Counted from the stretch's first letter, positions 33,135-45,483 are shown. The stretch: DNA of 64,000 nucleotides from Adiantum capillus-veneris (GCA_014529385.2 CM043966.1:86706087-86770086), one strand, 5' to 3'. Program-made: numbers and translations. Notes: a model not told the origin generated them from the sequence alone.

Positions 33135-35292
33135 GCAGTAACAATGTCTGATTGATGTACATCCCAACCAAAATGAGCTGCCAATGCACATAGAAAACGT
33201 ACAGTAGTCATACGACAAGTGGGAGCAAAAGTCTCTTCATAATCTATGCCTTTTTGCTGTGCATAACCTTTTGCAACAAGTCGAGCCTTATGGCGATCGA
33301 TCTCACCATCCGGCTTGCGTTTCAACTTGTAAACCCACTTCGTACCAATGGCCTTTTTGCCAGGAGGCAAATCACATAAAGTCCATGTGTCATTTTCTAT
33401 AAGTGCATCATATTTTGATTGCATGGTAGCCATCCAATTTTCTGAATTATGTGCTTCATCAAAAGACAGAGGCTCCTCAACATCATGTAAGCTAGACACA
33501 GCCAAAGCATAACAATCTGATGCATAAGATGCATGGCGAGAGCCTCAACGAGTACGACTAGACAAAGGTGCATCCAATTTACTGTCACTCAAAGTGTGCA
33601 CCAACCATTTTGGCATACCTCTAGCCTGCTCATTTTCAGCCCAAGTACATCATGCACATCTGCATCAGTAATAGGCTGATCTAAAACATTTTCAGAAACC
33701 CCTATAGGCTGTACATTTGCCTCATTGGAACTTACATTCGTATTTCCACCACTGAAAAGAGGCAACAAAGTGTCATAAATGTCCTGTGAGCTTACATTAC
33801 TGTCTCTAGTACATGACAGCAAGGGCTAAACAGAATCTTCCACAAACACTACATCCCGAGAAACGAGAATCGTTTTGTTTGCGGATGATACAACTTGTAA
33901 CCTTTTCTTTCAGCATTATAACAAACAAAAATACATTTGACAGCCTTATCATCCAATTTTCTACGCTGCACTTGTGGCACCAAAGCATATGCCAAACAGC
34001 CAAAAACACGCATGTGCTCAATAGAAGGCTTTATATCATGCCATGCTTCATATGGAGTAAAAGATTGCAAAGCTTTCGTAGGACACCTGTTAAGTACATA
34101 AGTGGCACACATGATGGTCTCAAGCCAAAAAGAATGCGGCAAAGCTTGACTTTTGACCATACATCGTGCCATTTCCGTCAGTGACCTGTTTTTCCTCTCA
34201 GCAATACCATTTTGCTGAGGTGTATAAGGCACTGTACATTGGTGTTTTATCCCACGACTAGCCAGAAATGCATTAAATTCATGAGATATATACTCCCCCC
34301 CTCGATCGGAACGGAGGGTGCCCATAGTACATTTCGAGAGATTTTCAGCCATAGCCAGAAATTGTTTGAAGCACATAAAAACTTTGGACTTCGCTTTAAG
34401 CGGAAATACCCATGCATGCTTGGAGTAATCATCAATGAAAGTCACGAAGTACGGGTAATTGCCCAAGGATGGAGTTTGCATGGGCCCACAAACATCACTA
34501 TGCACAAGCTGCAACCTGCATGTGGCCCGAACTGAACCATCCTTTGGAAATTTAGAACGTTGCATCTTACCCAAAATACAGCCTTCACAAACATGTTTGA
34601 TAGGTGCTTCAAGAGGCGGCAAAGAAGCAACCATATCAAATTTCTGCAAACGCAACAAACTGGCAAAATTCAGATGACCAAAACGTGCATGCCAAAGTTT
34701 TGCATCTGAAATAGCCCTTGAATCTGCAACAGCATTTGCAAAATTTTGTCCACACTTGTCATACAAAGTGAGCTTATACAACCCACGGCACAAAAGACCA
34801 GATGCAACAATTTCATTACCAAAACTGAGATCATGAACTGTACATCTATCATCCACAAATTTGACTACAAGTCCAAGTCTAGCAAGTGTGGATACAGACA
34901 AGAGATTCTTCTTGATCCCAGGTACATAAAGTGCATCAACAAGTGTGAATGAACTACCATTAGCAGCAGTGAGCACAATCTTTCCAACTCCCTGAACTGG
35001 ATAAGAGGCGTTGTTGGCACAAGTGACTGAATTCCCATGAGGGACTGACTCGAGAGAGGTAAACAATTCACGATGTGAGGTAATGTGCTTTGTAGCACCA
35101 CTTTCAAAATACCACACATGTGAATCTGCAGCAACTGACAAGCATGCATCATGGACAACAGGATTGTAAGTGCACTCTGCGCTAAAAGCCCATTCTATAT
35201 CAACATCAGCAACACAGTCTTCTTTCACAGAAGACTCAATAATGGCTACATTTGTAGTGGAACCAGCATTTGCAGTGGAACCACCCTCTTTC
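33135..35292 (-). pseudogene. nested copia pol, 5' part: protease, integrase, RT start
   Basis: The protease segment reads WYFESGATKHIT (about 35114-35080): the catalytic Asp of the DSG triad is Glu (GAA at 35103-35105). Integrase follows with LWHARFGHLN and CEGCILGK (zinc-binding H-C-C) and the core D...RSDRGGEY...QQNGIAERKN, so its D-D-E set is intact. The frame breaks near 33880 (after KLYHPQTKR) and again at 33545-33547, where TGA replaces CGA. RT starts in the last frame with TKWVYKLKRKPDGEI and HKARLVAKGYAQQKGIDYEETFAP and stops being copia at the gypsy LTR (33134). It needs at least three repairs to read through. Confidence 0.92.
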
Positions 35293-36210
35293 TTCTAGCC
35301 TCTTTGGCGTTCAACTTAGGACACGACTCGACCAAGTGATCATTGGATTTACAATAATGGCAACGCATCTTCTTTTTGCCCTTATCACCAGAATTTCCAG
35401 AAGATTTTCTGCCAGCAGAAGCATTAGAAACAGAATTTTTTCCACTCGCAGCAAAACCATAAGAAGTGGCTGCATTGCTGTTTCCACCCTTTCTTTGAGA
35501 AGCAATAAAAGCCTGATCAACTGCATGTTGTCTAGTCCCGTTTTCTCTGGAAAGTGACTCTTGCAACAGCAATGTGCATAATGCATCAAACTTGACAACT
35601 TCTGGATTTCCTTGGGTCATAAGTCTCCAAGTACTAGTAAAAGTCTGGTAAGAATCTGATAAGGCATCAAGGACAGTCTGCACAAGGGAACTGTCTGAAA
35701 TAACTTCACCTGCAGAAATAAGTTGCTCATTGATATCCTTGACACTAGCAAGGAAAGTGTCCATGTCATCTTCCTCATGCATATCTTCGACTCCAACGCT
35801 TTACGCAGCAAAGCAATTTTAGCCTCATTGCGGCTTGCATAAAGACCTGCTAGAATATCCCAAGCCTATTTTGCAGATTTTGTTGAACGGATGTGAGGAA
35901 CAATGGTGCACTTCACAGACAGCGCAATCAATGCATGAGCCTGCGCATCCTTAACATCCCAACGAGCTTGTTCTGCCGTAGGCAAAACAACTCTAACAGC
36001 TACAATCCTTGTAGCAAGACGTGCAACATCCTTAACATCGCCTACATCCTCAGAACCAGGACGTACATCAATGCCCTGCACAATGTTCCAGACACCCTTT
36101 GACACAAGAACATGTTGCATCATATAAGCCCACATAGGGTAGTTCTCCCCATCCAACCTGTCCTCAGCAGCAAACATCTTGAACACATCTGTGTTATTGT
36201 TCTCAGCCAT
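35246..36210 (-). pseudogene. nested copia gag
   Basis: Starts at ATG 36210 with MAENNNTDVFKMF and the copia gag signature LDGENYPMWAYMM. A TAG at 35866 (SAK-stop-AWDIL) and a frameshift near 35795 interrupt it; the later frame holds DINEQLISAGEVISD and a CCHC zinc knuckle CHYCKSNDHLVESC (about 35370-35325) that would bind RNA. A further frameshift near 35290 leads to protease. A 5' leader of about 345 bases separates it from the LTR. Confidence 0.9.
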
Positions 36211-36556
36211 GGTAAATGTTGCACCTGATGTGAAAACTGCCCGAAAATAGGAGAAACGGAGCGGGAACAACCTGTGCTATATAGCACAAACCCTAGAAGA
36301 CTATAAGGCACCTGTTATGCAGAAAACGGCACTGACAAAAATTCTACACAAAATGACGAAATAGCCTGTGCAGTACTGCCTGTAGTGGAAACGGAGGCCG
36401 AAATGAGCCCAAATCAAAATTCTGAGCAGACCAAGCTCCACCAGCCTTCCCAAAATATTTGTCGACCTGCGAACGCTTGCCAAAGCTCACTGAAATCGGA
36501 TAAAGTGAGCAGGCGTGTGCTGGAGAAGCTATCGACTAAGCCCGGGAGGGCGTGAC

Positions 36557-36572
36557 TTTCTCTGATAAGAAT
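36557..36572 (-). promoter_or_regulatory. nested copia primer binding site (diverged)
   Basis: Minus strand ATTCTTATCAGAGAAA directly follows the 5' LTR. TATCAGAG matches the initiator-Met tRNA site TGGTATCAGAGC, while the first bases are changed, so it may be mutated or use an internal tRNA fragment. Confidence 0.55.
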
Positions 36573-36799
36573 TGTTAGAATTAGGGTTGCAGAGAAACAC
36601 ACACAGCTTGGAGAAGACGAAGGAAGCTCAAGGCACACAATAGAGAGTGTGTTACTTAGTGTGCAATGGAAAGATAGATAGCCCTAGAGTGATGGGCGTA
36701 TATACAATGCACGGGAAAAAAAAACTCCTAAAGAGGGAAAAAATGCCCCGGCGGTCCTAGTGTGTTCACACACATCACTACCACATGTATATCGTGACA
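36573..36799 (-). repeat. 5' LTR of nested copia
   Basis: 227 bp, minus strand TGTCACGATATACATG...CCTAATTCTAACA. About 10 mismatches to the LTR at 20335-20561. Confidence 0.95.
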
Positions 36800-37370
36800 G
36801 CTCAAAAATAGACAATTTTGGCCTAATTAATTAGAGAAACTAATTTTTTGTGCATGGCCTAGTTACCTTAGCTTCCTAACAAGGTTTCCTAGCTCTGATA
36901 ATTACAATGTAATTATCTAAGTGTGTTAACTAATTTCCCCTTTATTTTATGATTAAAAACAATTAATTTCTACCTAATTAATTAGGTAGATTACTCAAAA
37001 AAATAAGATCTAATTACCCAGGCTTCTACATACTATAACCAAGCTCTAAATGTTATACTATAATTATTTAGGTTTAAAAACTTTTTTTTCATAAATTAAC
37101 CATTTTTAGCTTAATATATAGTAATTAATTAATTAGACTACTAATCAAGCTTTAAAATTTAGTGATCAATAGTCTAATGATAATTTAAAGAGTAATTAAT
37201 AATAGGAAATGCTTAATCTCCTCAATTAATAGTTTAATTAGGAGAATCTAATCAAAAGTTAAGCTATTTTTCTAATTAATCAAAAATTAAACTAATTACC
37301 TTGATTAATTACAAAGATTTTTTGTCTCTAAGTAATTTTTGATAGGAGTTTTTCTATACGCAAGAGAAAT
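36800..37370. repeat. ~150-bp AT-rich tandem array, right part (degenerate)
   Basis: Starts mid-unit with GCTCAAAAATAGACAATTTTGGCC, the words that follow CAATTTAT in the left part, so it continues the array cut by the copia. Units become hard to align after about 37100. Confidence 0.8.
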
Positions 37371-37948
37371 CTACCAAGACTCTGAGTCTGAGTTTTTTTG
37401 TGAAGAGGAGGGACCTTTTTATAGCTTTTTAGGGCTCATAGGCTGATTCTGGCAGTTCCTTGCACTTCAAGGCATCCCCGAGCTTCCCCCTAGAACCACT
37501 TGCTGCTAAATCAAGCCTGGGCAGGCTCATTACTGCTCCCCAAAGCCCCCAGATGCACCAAATGGATTTATGCTACTTTTATGACCCTTTTCATGATTAA
37601 TTTTGAAAATATCTGTAAATATCTAGAGATTTTATGATAAAAGTCTTTTACAGCAATGATTACTAAAACGCTATAATTTATTTAATTTAGTTAATCAACA
37701 GTGTAAACTTCCAGGGGCCATAATTATGTCAATTTTTATCGGAATTCAATTCTGAAAATTTTTAACCATAGTAAAGTCATGATTACGGTTTTAAAAATAC
37801 CAATATTTTCCATGGCCGAACAAATCTACATTGCTTTCTTAATAACATATCAATTTGATTAAGCTTTATACAATTCTTAAGGTTTCAAAAACTGAAAACC
37901 TTACACAGACAATAACTCCCATATCTCCTTTCTTCGTCGTTTTCTGGC
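37371..37948. other. possible promoter/LTR region on the minus strand, no gene
   Basis: Holds a TATA-like CTATAAAAAGG on the minus strand (37414-37424) upstream of the tandem array. With the gag-like remnant at 18.9 kb on the same strand this could be the LTR of an older retroelement that contained the array, but LTR ends were not identified. Confidence 0.3.
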
Positions 37949-40609
37949 TCATCTCACCGCATGGCCAATTTGACTTTGTTTGACTTGTTCCTTGCGATGT
38001 GACCTGTGCATTAGTTTTTGATTTGTCCATTGGTGTAGCTCCTCTAAGCTATTTTCTCTGTCCGCACCACCTCCATGTCGAGTGTAACTGAAATAACCAG
38101 TACGAGCTTGGTAGTGTGTTTTTTTCATGCCCTGTGTAGACCAAACACCCAAGCTGCCATGTTGCCTTGCAAACCAAGGCATGTGATTACAGATAATGTG
38201 TTGCACACAAATCATGTAGACATTATAAGGATGAGTATTCACAATTCAAAAGATTATCATGTCATCAAATTAATTACGGTACCCTTATGAATGTCTTGTG
38301 GAAGATCTCCACAGCTTCTTGAAATTTTGTATAGTCGCCATCAGTCCATGAGTTCAATTTGCAGAACTTGAATATTACGTCCAAGGTTTTTCATACCTTC
38401 ACTTTGCAAGTCCTTGCTACACCATTGTCTGCATGGTCAACTACAGCATTGTGCAGATTTTTCCACCTGCTTTATCGTAATGCTTGTCTTTCTTGTGCAC
38501 TTTGGTTTTTGCATTGTCTAGTTGTGGGCAATGAAAGGAAGAGCCGTTGTCTAGTTGTGGGCAATGAAAGGAAGAGTCGGGCTTTCACACCACCAATGGA
38601 CAGCTTCTTTGGAACATCCCGGTCATTTTTCGATCTCTTTTCATCCTGCTCTATCTTAACATGTCCTCCATGCAGACCCATTTCTAAGGTGGTCATCTCT
38701 AAGGCTGAGATTGCCTTTTGCTTTTCAAAAAGAGGTCAAGTGGTCCAGGCAAAACAGATGTAGAGAAACATTAGTTTTTCTATTAATCTACAAAGTGCAT
38801 GCATTGTGCATATGTGTACTCTAGATAGTGGGATATCCAAAATGGGTCGAAAGTTAGGGTTGTGCAGATGCCTATCCGGAGCTCTTCTCCAAAATGGTTT
38901 GTCAAGGATGTGAACCCCTCCCATGCAATACAAGCCAGGGCTTTCGCTTGTTGCTCCTTTGGAAACATTGTACATGCATTTCAAGGTTTTTAGGTCTCCA
39001 GCCATATGCCACTCTACATTGTAGGATCCCATGCCCTGCACATCCAATTTCTTTCCATTTCTCTATTCGCTTATTGTTTCTGGTATGTTTGTTTGATGAA
39101 AAACCCAATTCGATATATTGAAGTTCTCAATGGGCACTTGGAAAGATAATTTTGAACTTATTATAATGCACACTCAAAAGCATTCAACTGAAACATAACG
39201 ATAAATTATCTTAAACATAACTTCTACGCACCTTGAACGTCGCAAGAAGGAAAATGTTGTGCTCAGAATGCACACTAAACTTTCGAGGATCATCTGGTCC
39301 AATGCTTGCATCCAGAGCTCTATTCCCAAATGTGATTGTGACTCGCTCAACCTTTGTTTCCTTTACAACAAACAATGTATGACTGCAACGCAATCATATC
39401 ATAAAAAATATTGTTATAATTGTCATAAACCATTTCTTCTCCTTTTGGCGATTTGTATGTCGATTCAATGTGGAAAGGACTTCCTAGCTTTTGAAGCACC
39501 TCCTCGTTGACTTCACATCTTGTTTTTTGAATAGAGAAAGGGTTTGGAAGTAGTGTGTGCTTGATGCGGAACTTTTGACTTGTCTTTGCACAAACCTAAG
39601 TAAGAGGAGTTAGAAATCAAAACCCTTTTCTAGTGGAACAGCACTGCAAATGATGCTACATACTTGAAAATGGCAGCATATCCCTTAATGGATATACCAG
39701 CTTCATCCAAAATTGATTGAAACGTCCCGTGTAAAGAGTTGGTTCTCTTGTAAAAGGTTGTCAAGCTGTTTAGCAACGATCTTACCATAGCACTTATCAT
39801 CCAAGAGGCCAGCTACATTTTTGCGATTCAATATGAACCCATAATGGGCCGAGGAGGTAGTAGGGTGAAGCAAAGATCTACGCAAGAGATGTGAGAGTTC
39901 ATGAAGTAAGAGATGTGAGAGTTTATGAATATAAACTTAAGAAGGATAGATGCACTCACTTGATGGCTTGCACTCTTTTCTTGATTCCTCTCAAGCCAAC
40001 TTTTAAGTCCTCGATGTCTCTTAGTTTTCTTTCTCTTTGGTGTAGACCTAGCGCTGTTTTTTTTTCCTCTGAGTTGTTGTGTAAGCTCCTTGATGGTCTC
40101 CCTGCTTCCTTCAACCTCTTTAGCACATTGCATGACTTGTTGGTGTAAGCGAACATTTTTGTTGTATACAATATCTCTCTCTTGTTGCAGAACGTCATTT
40201 CTTGTAGTCAACTACTTAGTGTAGCCATACAAGCCATGATGGTCATCTTCGACATAGTTCACTAAGGATAAAATATCCTTAAAAGGTGGAGTGCAGTTTG
40301 TGACGGAATGTTTTAAATACATTCTATCGTCCAACCACAAAGGTCCACATTTTTCATGCCCTGTGATCTTAAGTTTTCCTTTAAAGCTTCAGAAAGCGTC
40401 TGCTGTTGGTTTTTCTTGCATTGGGGTTCATACTCTCGTGAGAGCTTTATGTGCATGTGATACACATCTCTCCTATTCCTCATAGAATTTTTTCGTGGAG
40501 AAGCTACAAGTGTCGACTGAGACATGACTGATCGAAATTGTGTGCAAAAAGAGGTGGGGGCGATAGAAGAATGGCAATTTGAATATTGTGCACGCGTGAG
40601 AGAACGCAC
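37949..40609 (-). pseudogene. remnant of an unidentified transposase-like gene
   Basis: Protein-like minus-strand segments lie in order: a basic region ending in EALKENLRSQGMKN (about 40350), a coiled coil EVEGSRETIKELTQQLRGK (about 40100) followed by a basic KRKKTKRHRGLKSWLER, LLDDKCYGKIVAKQLDNLL (about 39800), NRALDASIGPDDPRKFSVHS (about 39310), WHMAGDLKTLKCMYNVSKG with a Cys-rich neighbour (about 39000), and HGSLGVWSTQGMKKTHYQ with YTRHGGGADREN (about 38130). The last two resemble conserved blocks of large eukaryotic transposase-like proteins, but I cannot name the superfamily. GT and AG at segment edges suggest introns; several stops suggest decay. A host gene is possible. Confidence 0.4.
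38515..38580. repeat. 33-bp tandem duplication
   Basis: TTGTCTAGTTGTGGGCAATG...GAGCC/GAGTC occurs twice in a row with one difference. Confidence 0.93.
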
Positions 40610-41997
40610 GAGGGAATGGGGGGAAGAAGGAGGTGAGGAAATAGAGCTTAGTTTTCAAAAACGCAGAAGATTGAAATATTTGGCATTGAATTCAGTACCC
40701 GCCATGCATAGTGAATTGTTATTTTGACTGGAATACTTTTTGGGTTTTTCAATAAACGTACCTTGCATGAATAAGATATCCAGATTTTAGAAAACATGTA
40801 TGAAAAAGGTTTAAAATGAATTGTCTATTATCTCTCTCTACGCTGACATGGCATTTCTTACCAGGCCCAAATTTGAGTCCAAACGTTTCCTAATGGTTTT
40901 CAATTTTAATATGTTCTTTTTTAAAAAATACTTCAATGTGAAGTACCTCTTGGTTTGCTTGGTGATGCTTTGAAGATTTTCTTTGATGCTTAGCCAAGCT
41001 ATTGATGTGGAGTGCAAAGCTTTGGATAGCTTAAAGATCTTTGAAGCTCCTTGTTGAAGTTCCCTTTTGAAGCTTATAATTGAAGCTCTTTGGGATTGGT
41101 TCAAAACTTGTGGGCTATTTTTGCAATGTGGGACTGTCCCTTACAAGAGCTTGGATCATTGGTATAGTGGGACGAGTCCCTTAGCAAGGTAAAAATTTGT
41201 GATGGCTCATGGGATAGCACCTCAAAATGTGTTGGGGACCTTTGAGGATCTAAGTTTGCGAGATCACCCCTTGGTAGGGTTTGAGGAAAAGCTAAAGCGG
41301 ATCGGGCAGCGGGGCAAGCCGGGAACCTCCGGGTAGGCGGGGTCAGGACGGGCAGTCGGGCAGCGCCGTGGACAGGCGGGGACAAAGCGGGCAGCACTTT
41401 TGGGCACGGTGGGCATGTGCAGGCAGCCTCCAGGCAACGGGCAGGCACCCTACGGGCTCAAAATGCCTTTTTTTGTGCGCGTGATCAGCCTCTTACGAAC
41501 CCGAGCAGCTAATTCGATGTAGTTTTCCACCAAGTTTGAGTTCCGTCCACGTCCCCCCCCCCCCCCCCAGTTGTCAAAACAGGATCTTGAACTCATAACC
41601 CACCACGTCCACACCAATTTATGGTATTTGTGCTAGGCCAAGGGGCCCAATGGGCTCCACGTGAGGAAAACTCCAAAAGAAGTTATTTTTGCTCGGTTTT
41701 GCAGGGCTTCACCCACAGAAACACACACACACTTATTTTAAGTACAAAAATTGGGCATAGGGATGAAGGAGTTCTTGAGCTCAGATTGAGGTGCTTGAGA
41801 GCCCTTTAGGTAGCTTATGAATGTAGATTTAAGATTATGCAGCCAATGGAGGAAGAAAAAGAACGTAGTGAAATTAATTGAAGACGCAATAAGTGCAAAA
41901 AAGGACCATAATTTAGTGAAAGGAGCTCTTAATCAAACTCGACCTAGCTATGGAGGGTAGTGGCTCAGTGGACTTTCACCATGAACTTGCCCACACA
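40610..41997. other. no gene recognised; GC-rich patch and C16 run
   Basis: The part at about 41290-41450 is unusually GC-rich with CGGGCAG repeated several times. A run of 16 C lies at 41553-41568. The last part (to 41997) is probably internal sequence of the minus-strand LTR element whose LTR is at 48519-48935, separated from it by the CACTA insertion. Confidence 0.5.
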
Positions 41998-42130
41998 CAC
42001 TACAAGAGGTTTTTCATATTAGCGACACTTGCACTGCAACGCTCAAATGTTAAAATCCACGGCGTCGCTATGCAACAAATAGTATAGAGACGCTCATAGC
42101 GACACCGACATGGGTAAAAAATAAACCAAG
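41998..42130. repeat. CACTA left terminus and subterminal repeats
   Basis: Terminal inverted repeat at 41998-42011, followed by TTAGCGACAC, GCGTCGCTATG and CATAGCGACAC. In CACTA elements such repeats bind the element's accessory protein. Confidence 0.88.
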
Positions 42131-42182
42131 AGCACCAAAGACTCAGATGTGAGTTTCGGCTAGCAAAAGAGGTAAACCCGCG

Positions 42183-42183
<1 letters not shown>

Positions 42184-42219
<36 letters not shown>

Positions 42220-42347
42220 CCCCCCCCCCCCCCCCCCCTGCCCCCCACCCACACACACACACACACAAGGAGAAGAAGGAGAGCCGGGTATGCTCCTTCC
42301 CTCTCCTCCCTCTCATGTTCCCTTCCCCTCTTTCTCTCTCTCCCTCT

Positions 42348-42390
<43 letters not shown>

Positions 42391-42640
42391 ACACACACAC
42401 ACACACACACACACACAGTGGGTCTTTGAGAGAGAGAGAGAGAGAGAGAGAATGTACACACATGCATAAACAAAAAACACAAACACACACATTGAATGTA
42501 CAAAAAATTACACACACATGCATAAATAAAGACTGCATACACACACACATTGAGAGAGAGAGAGAGAGAGAGGAGAAAACACAGAGAGAGAGAGAGAGAG
42601 AAAACAAAGAGAGAGAGAGAGATAAAAAATAGAGAAAATA
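42184..42640. repeat. cluster of CT, C, CA and GA simple repeats
   Basis: In order: (CT)n 42184-42213, a C run near 42218-42238, (CA)n 42245-42267, (CT)n and (CA)n 42352-42418, and (GA)n blocks to about 42622. Open frames here are repeat artefacts. Confidence 0.95.
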
Positions 42641-42655
42641 TAAAATGAAATGTTA

Positions 42656-43060
42656 TATTAAAATTTAGGGTTAGGTTAGATTTAAAATTACATTTAAGAT
42701 TAAATTGGATTACATTTAAGTTGTATTTAAAATTTATGCTAAATTTAAAACTAGATTGACTTAAGATTATGTTAAGATTTCAAATAGACTTAAGATTAGG
42801 TTAGATTACATTTAAGTTAGATTACATTTAGGTTTAGGTTAGATTTGAAATTAAATTAGATTTAGGTTTATGTTGAGTTTAAGATTAGATTAGATTTCAA
42901 TTTATGTTAGATTTAAGATTAGCTAGGTTAGATTTAAGATTAGATTAGATTTAGGTTTATGTTGAGTTTAAGACTAGATTACATTTAGATTTATGTTAGA
43001 TTTAAGATTAGCTAGGTTAGATTTAAGATAAAATTAGATTTAGATTTTGGTTATATTTTA
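42656..43060. repeat. degenerate AT-rich minisatellite in the CACTA element
   Basis: Words such as AGATTTAAGATTAG, AGATTAGATT and TTTAGGTTTATGTTGAG recur irregularly every 14-40 bases. It lies between the left terminus and the transposase gene. Confidence 0.85.
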
Positions 43061-43646
43061 GGGCATGTCGATGAAGGAGGAGTTCCAGTTAAGCTCAAGG
43101 CTTTGCCCAAAGAGCAAACACTAGGTACACAACAATATGTATATTCTCATCAGAATCTGACACCTATTAACTCACCCACTAACCATGTTCAATTAGCTCA
43201 GAACCACCATATGTTCAATTAAGTTAGATTTAAGATTAGATTTTGGATTTAGTTTTTATATTAAAGTCTACCTTCGAGATTACGAAAAAAAATAGAGTTA
43301 GACAAACGGTGATCCCTCTCTACGGATGCAACTTTAAGTTGGAAAGCTTTTAACAGCATGATACTCAGATTGGAGGCCAACATGTAATGTGCTAAGTAAT
43401 CCCTCGAACAAGGATTTGCTGTGAAGAGATGTTAAGATGTTGTGAATTTCTATAGCTAGAGAAGAGGCAAAGGGGTTTTGTCCACTACATGCACTATCAT
43501 GTAGGCGTGGATGTGTAGAGCAAGTATAGGCATTGACCACCAAAGATGAGATTATACCCCGATGGTGCTGATCTCCATGCACCTCTAGAGCGAGGTGTGT
43601 GGAGATCGGACATGACTAGAGAATGTCACGTAGTTTACAGTGTGAA

Positions 43647-43683
<37 letters not shown>

Positions 43684-43743
43684 AAGACGGAGGATGCCAA
43701 TATAAGATTAAATTTATTTCTAGGTTACAAGGTTTTTACATTC

Positions 43744-45444
43744 ATTATGAGTAGTGACGACGATGTGGGGCCGTCCAATTGAAACACCTATCTCTCAACA
43801 AGGATCTTATGTCCTTGTAATCAATGCAAGCATGCTGTGCGACGGACAAGACATGTTTCTTTGCAACACGTTCGCGAATTTGGCGAGTTTGATCCATCTA
43901 TTATAGATCGAGTTGTTGCCAATTATAACTCATCGAACTCTGATGCTGGTTAATAGGCAGCAATCTTGCAACCTAATAGATGTGTTCGCAGGCACTTTGG
44001 TCAAGCAGCATACATGACGCCACAAGATGTAGCCTCTGATAGCTCGGAGGATGATCATGCAGACCACATTCCAGATGAGGCTATGTTTGAGCCCAAGATC
44101 GATGAAATGATCGAGACGATCATGGATTCAAAAAGGCTTATCTATGATGATATCAAAAGTGAAGCCGATACGCCATTGTATGATGGAGCACGTGTGCCTA
44201 GATTGAAGGTGCTCCTGCTTCTTCTCAACATGCAGGCAAAGTTTGGATGGAGTGACACTAGCATCACAGCACTTTTCATGTGATCTATTACAATGTGTTT
44301 ACTTCAATAAAAAGATCTAGATGTATAATAATCTGATAGATTACTTACACAAGTGTACCGCATTTTTTTTGCTGTGTAGATTACTCAAAGAGAACATACT
44401 GCCAGCTACAAATGTGATGCTAGATTCCAGAGAGGAAGCAAGAAATATCTTGTGAAACTTGGGGATGGATTACAATTTGATTCACGTTTGTCCTAACAAT
44501 TGCATTCTTTTCAGAGGGGAATACATAGACATGGAGGAGTGTCCGAAATGTGATTCCGAGAGATATCGAGTAGATCTCCACGGACAAAAAATTCCACAAA
44601 AGATTTTGTGACATTTTCCTCTGCTTTCTCGAATCAAGCATTTCGTTGAATGTAAGTCCATGACCACCCTAGCATCATGGCATGAGTAGAATAGATCTTC
44701 AGATGGTGTGCTATGGATTCCTGCAAATTACGCAGCCTGAAAACATATAGATGATACATGGCCGAATTGTGCCAAGGAAGCTCAAAATTTGCACCGCATA
44801 GGCCTGGCTATGGATGACGTAAATTCATTTTTTCAAAGGTCAACATCTTACAGTGTATGGCCCGTTGTCATCGTCAACTACAACATTCCCCCGTGGTTGA
44901 CTACCAAGAAGGGGCACTTGTTTCTAAGCTTGATTGTGTCGGGGCGGTATAAAGTGAAGAATATGGATGTGTATCTTCGTCCACTATTGGAAGAGCTACA
45001 ACAATTGTTGATTGGTATAGATGTGGTGGATATGAGCCGACACACAGGTCGACGGAATGCTTTGATCAGAGACATTCTCATGTGGACCATGCATGACTAT
45101 CTCAGACTAACAGAATGCTCAGGTGATTTATACTCATACTCAAACACTATAAATCTTGGTTTTTCTCAAGCTTATCTATTGTCATGTGTATACATGCAGG
45201 GCTTCAAACAAGCGGAGACAGAGCATGTGTCACATGTGGACCTAGACTTAATGCACGTCGGGTGTCCTCACTGAAGAAGCAAATCTACGAAGGTCATCAA
45301 GCATATCTTCTAGAGAATCATAAGTTAAGCGACGGTTTTTTGAGAAGAGAGCCACCAAGGATGTCTGCACAAGCATGGTTAGAGCAGAAGGAGCTGTGTG
45401 ATGACGGTTTACCCCCAATCATGAAGAGACTCTCTCTATGGTGA
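43744..45444 (+). pseudogene. CACTA tnp2-type transposase
   Basis: The plus strand shows the known order of plant CACTA transposases: an N-terminal transposase-associated block with ILCPCNQCKH (about 43815), the DTPLYDGARVPRLKVLLLL block (about 44170-44230), the Cys-rich HVCPNNCILFRGEY...EECPKC block (about 44485-44560), the catalytic-region block SVWPVVIVNYNIPPWL and SLIVSGRYKVKNMDVYL (about 44850-44980), then DILMWTMHDYLRLTECSG. Introns probably lie near 44284-44390 and 45125-45200; the segment after 45200 is in another frame. Stops after DVGPSN (about 43780) and KIL (about 44608) show decay. The protein would cut and join element ends in the nucleus. Confidence 0.88.
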
Positions 45445-45483
45445 ACAAGTAAGTCTGTAAATATTTAACATCCAATTTTAGAA

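Larger units (their letters stand above)
20335..36799 (-). mobile_element. Ty1/copia element (family A), split by a gypsy element
   Basis: Two 227-bp LTRs with TG...CA ends (20335-20561 and 36573-36799) differ at about 10 positions by my count. Between them, on the minus strand, lie a primer site, gag, protease, integrase, reverse transcriptase and RNase H, in the copia order. Without the 11.3-kb gypsy insertion the element is about 5.2 kb, normal for copia. Its left flank ends CAATTT and its right flank starts GCTCAAAA, adjacent words of the surrounding 150-bp array, so it landed inside the array; no clear target duplication remains. Confidence 0.95.

Noticed and set aside
41570-41620. B-box-like GAGTTCAAGATCC on the minus strand (possible second SINE or tRNA)
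   Set aside because: The last C of the B-box consensus is off and no A box lies at the right distance.
42000-42548. 182-codon frame rich in Arg/Glu and Ser/Leu
   Set aside because: It translates GA/CT and CA microsatellites inside the CACTA end.
43334-43582. Minus-strand frame with a faint copia-gag look (LLSTLHVGLQSEYHAV)
   Set aside because: Similarity is short and weak, no zinc knuckle or pol follows, and it lies inside the CACTA element.
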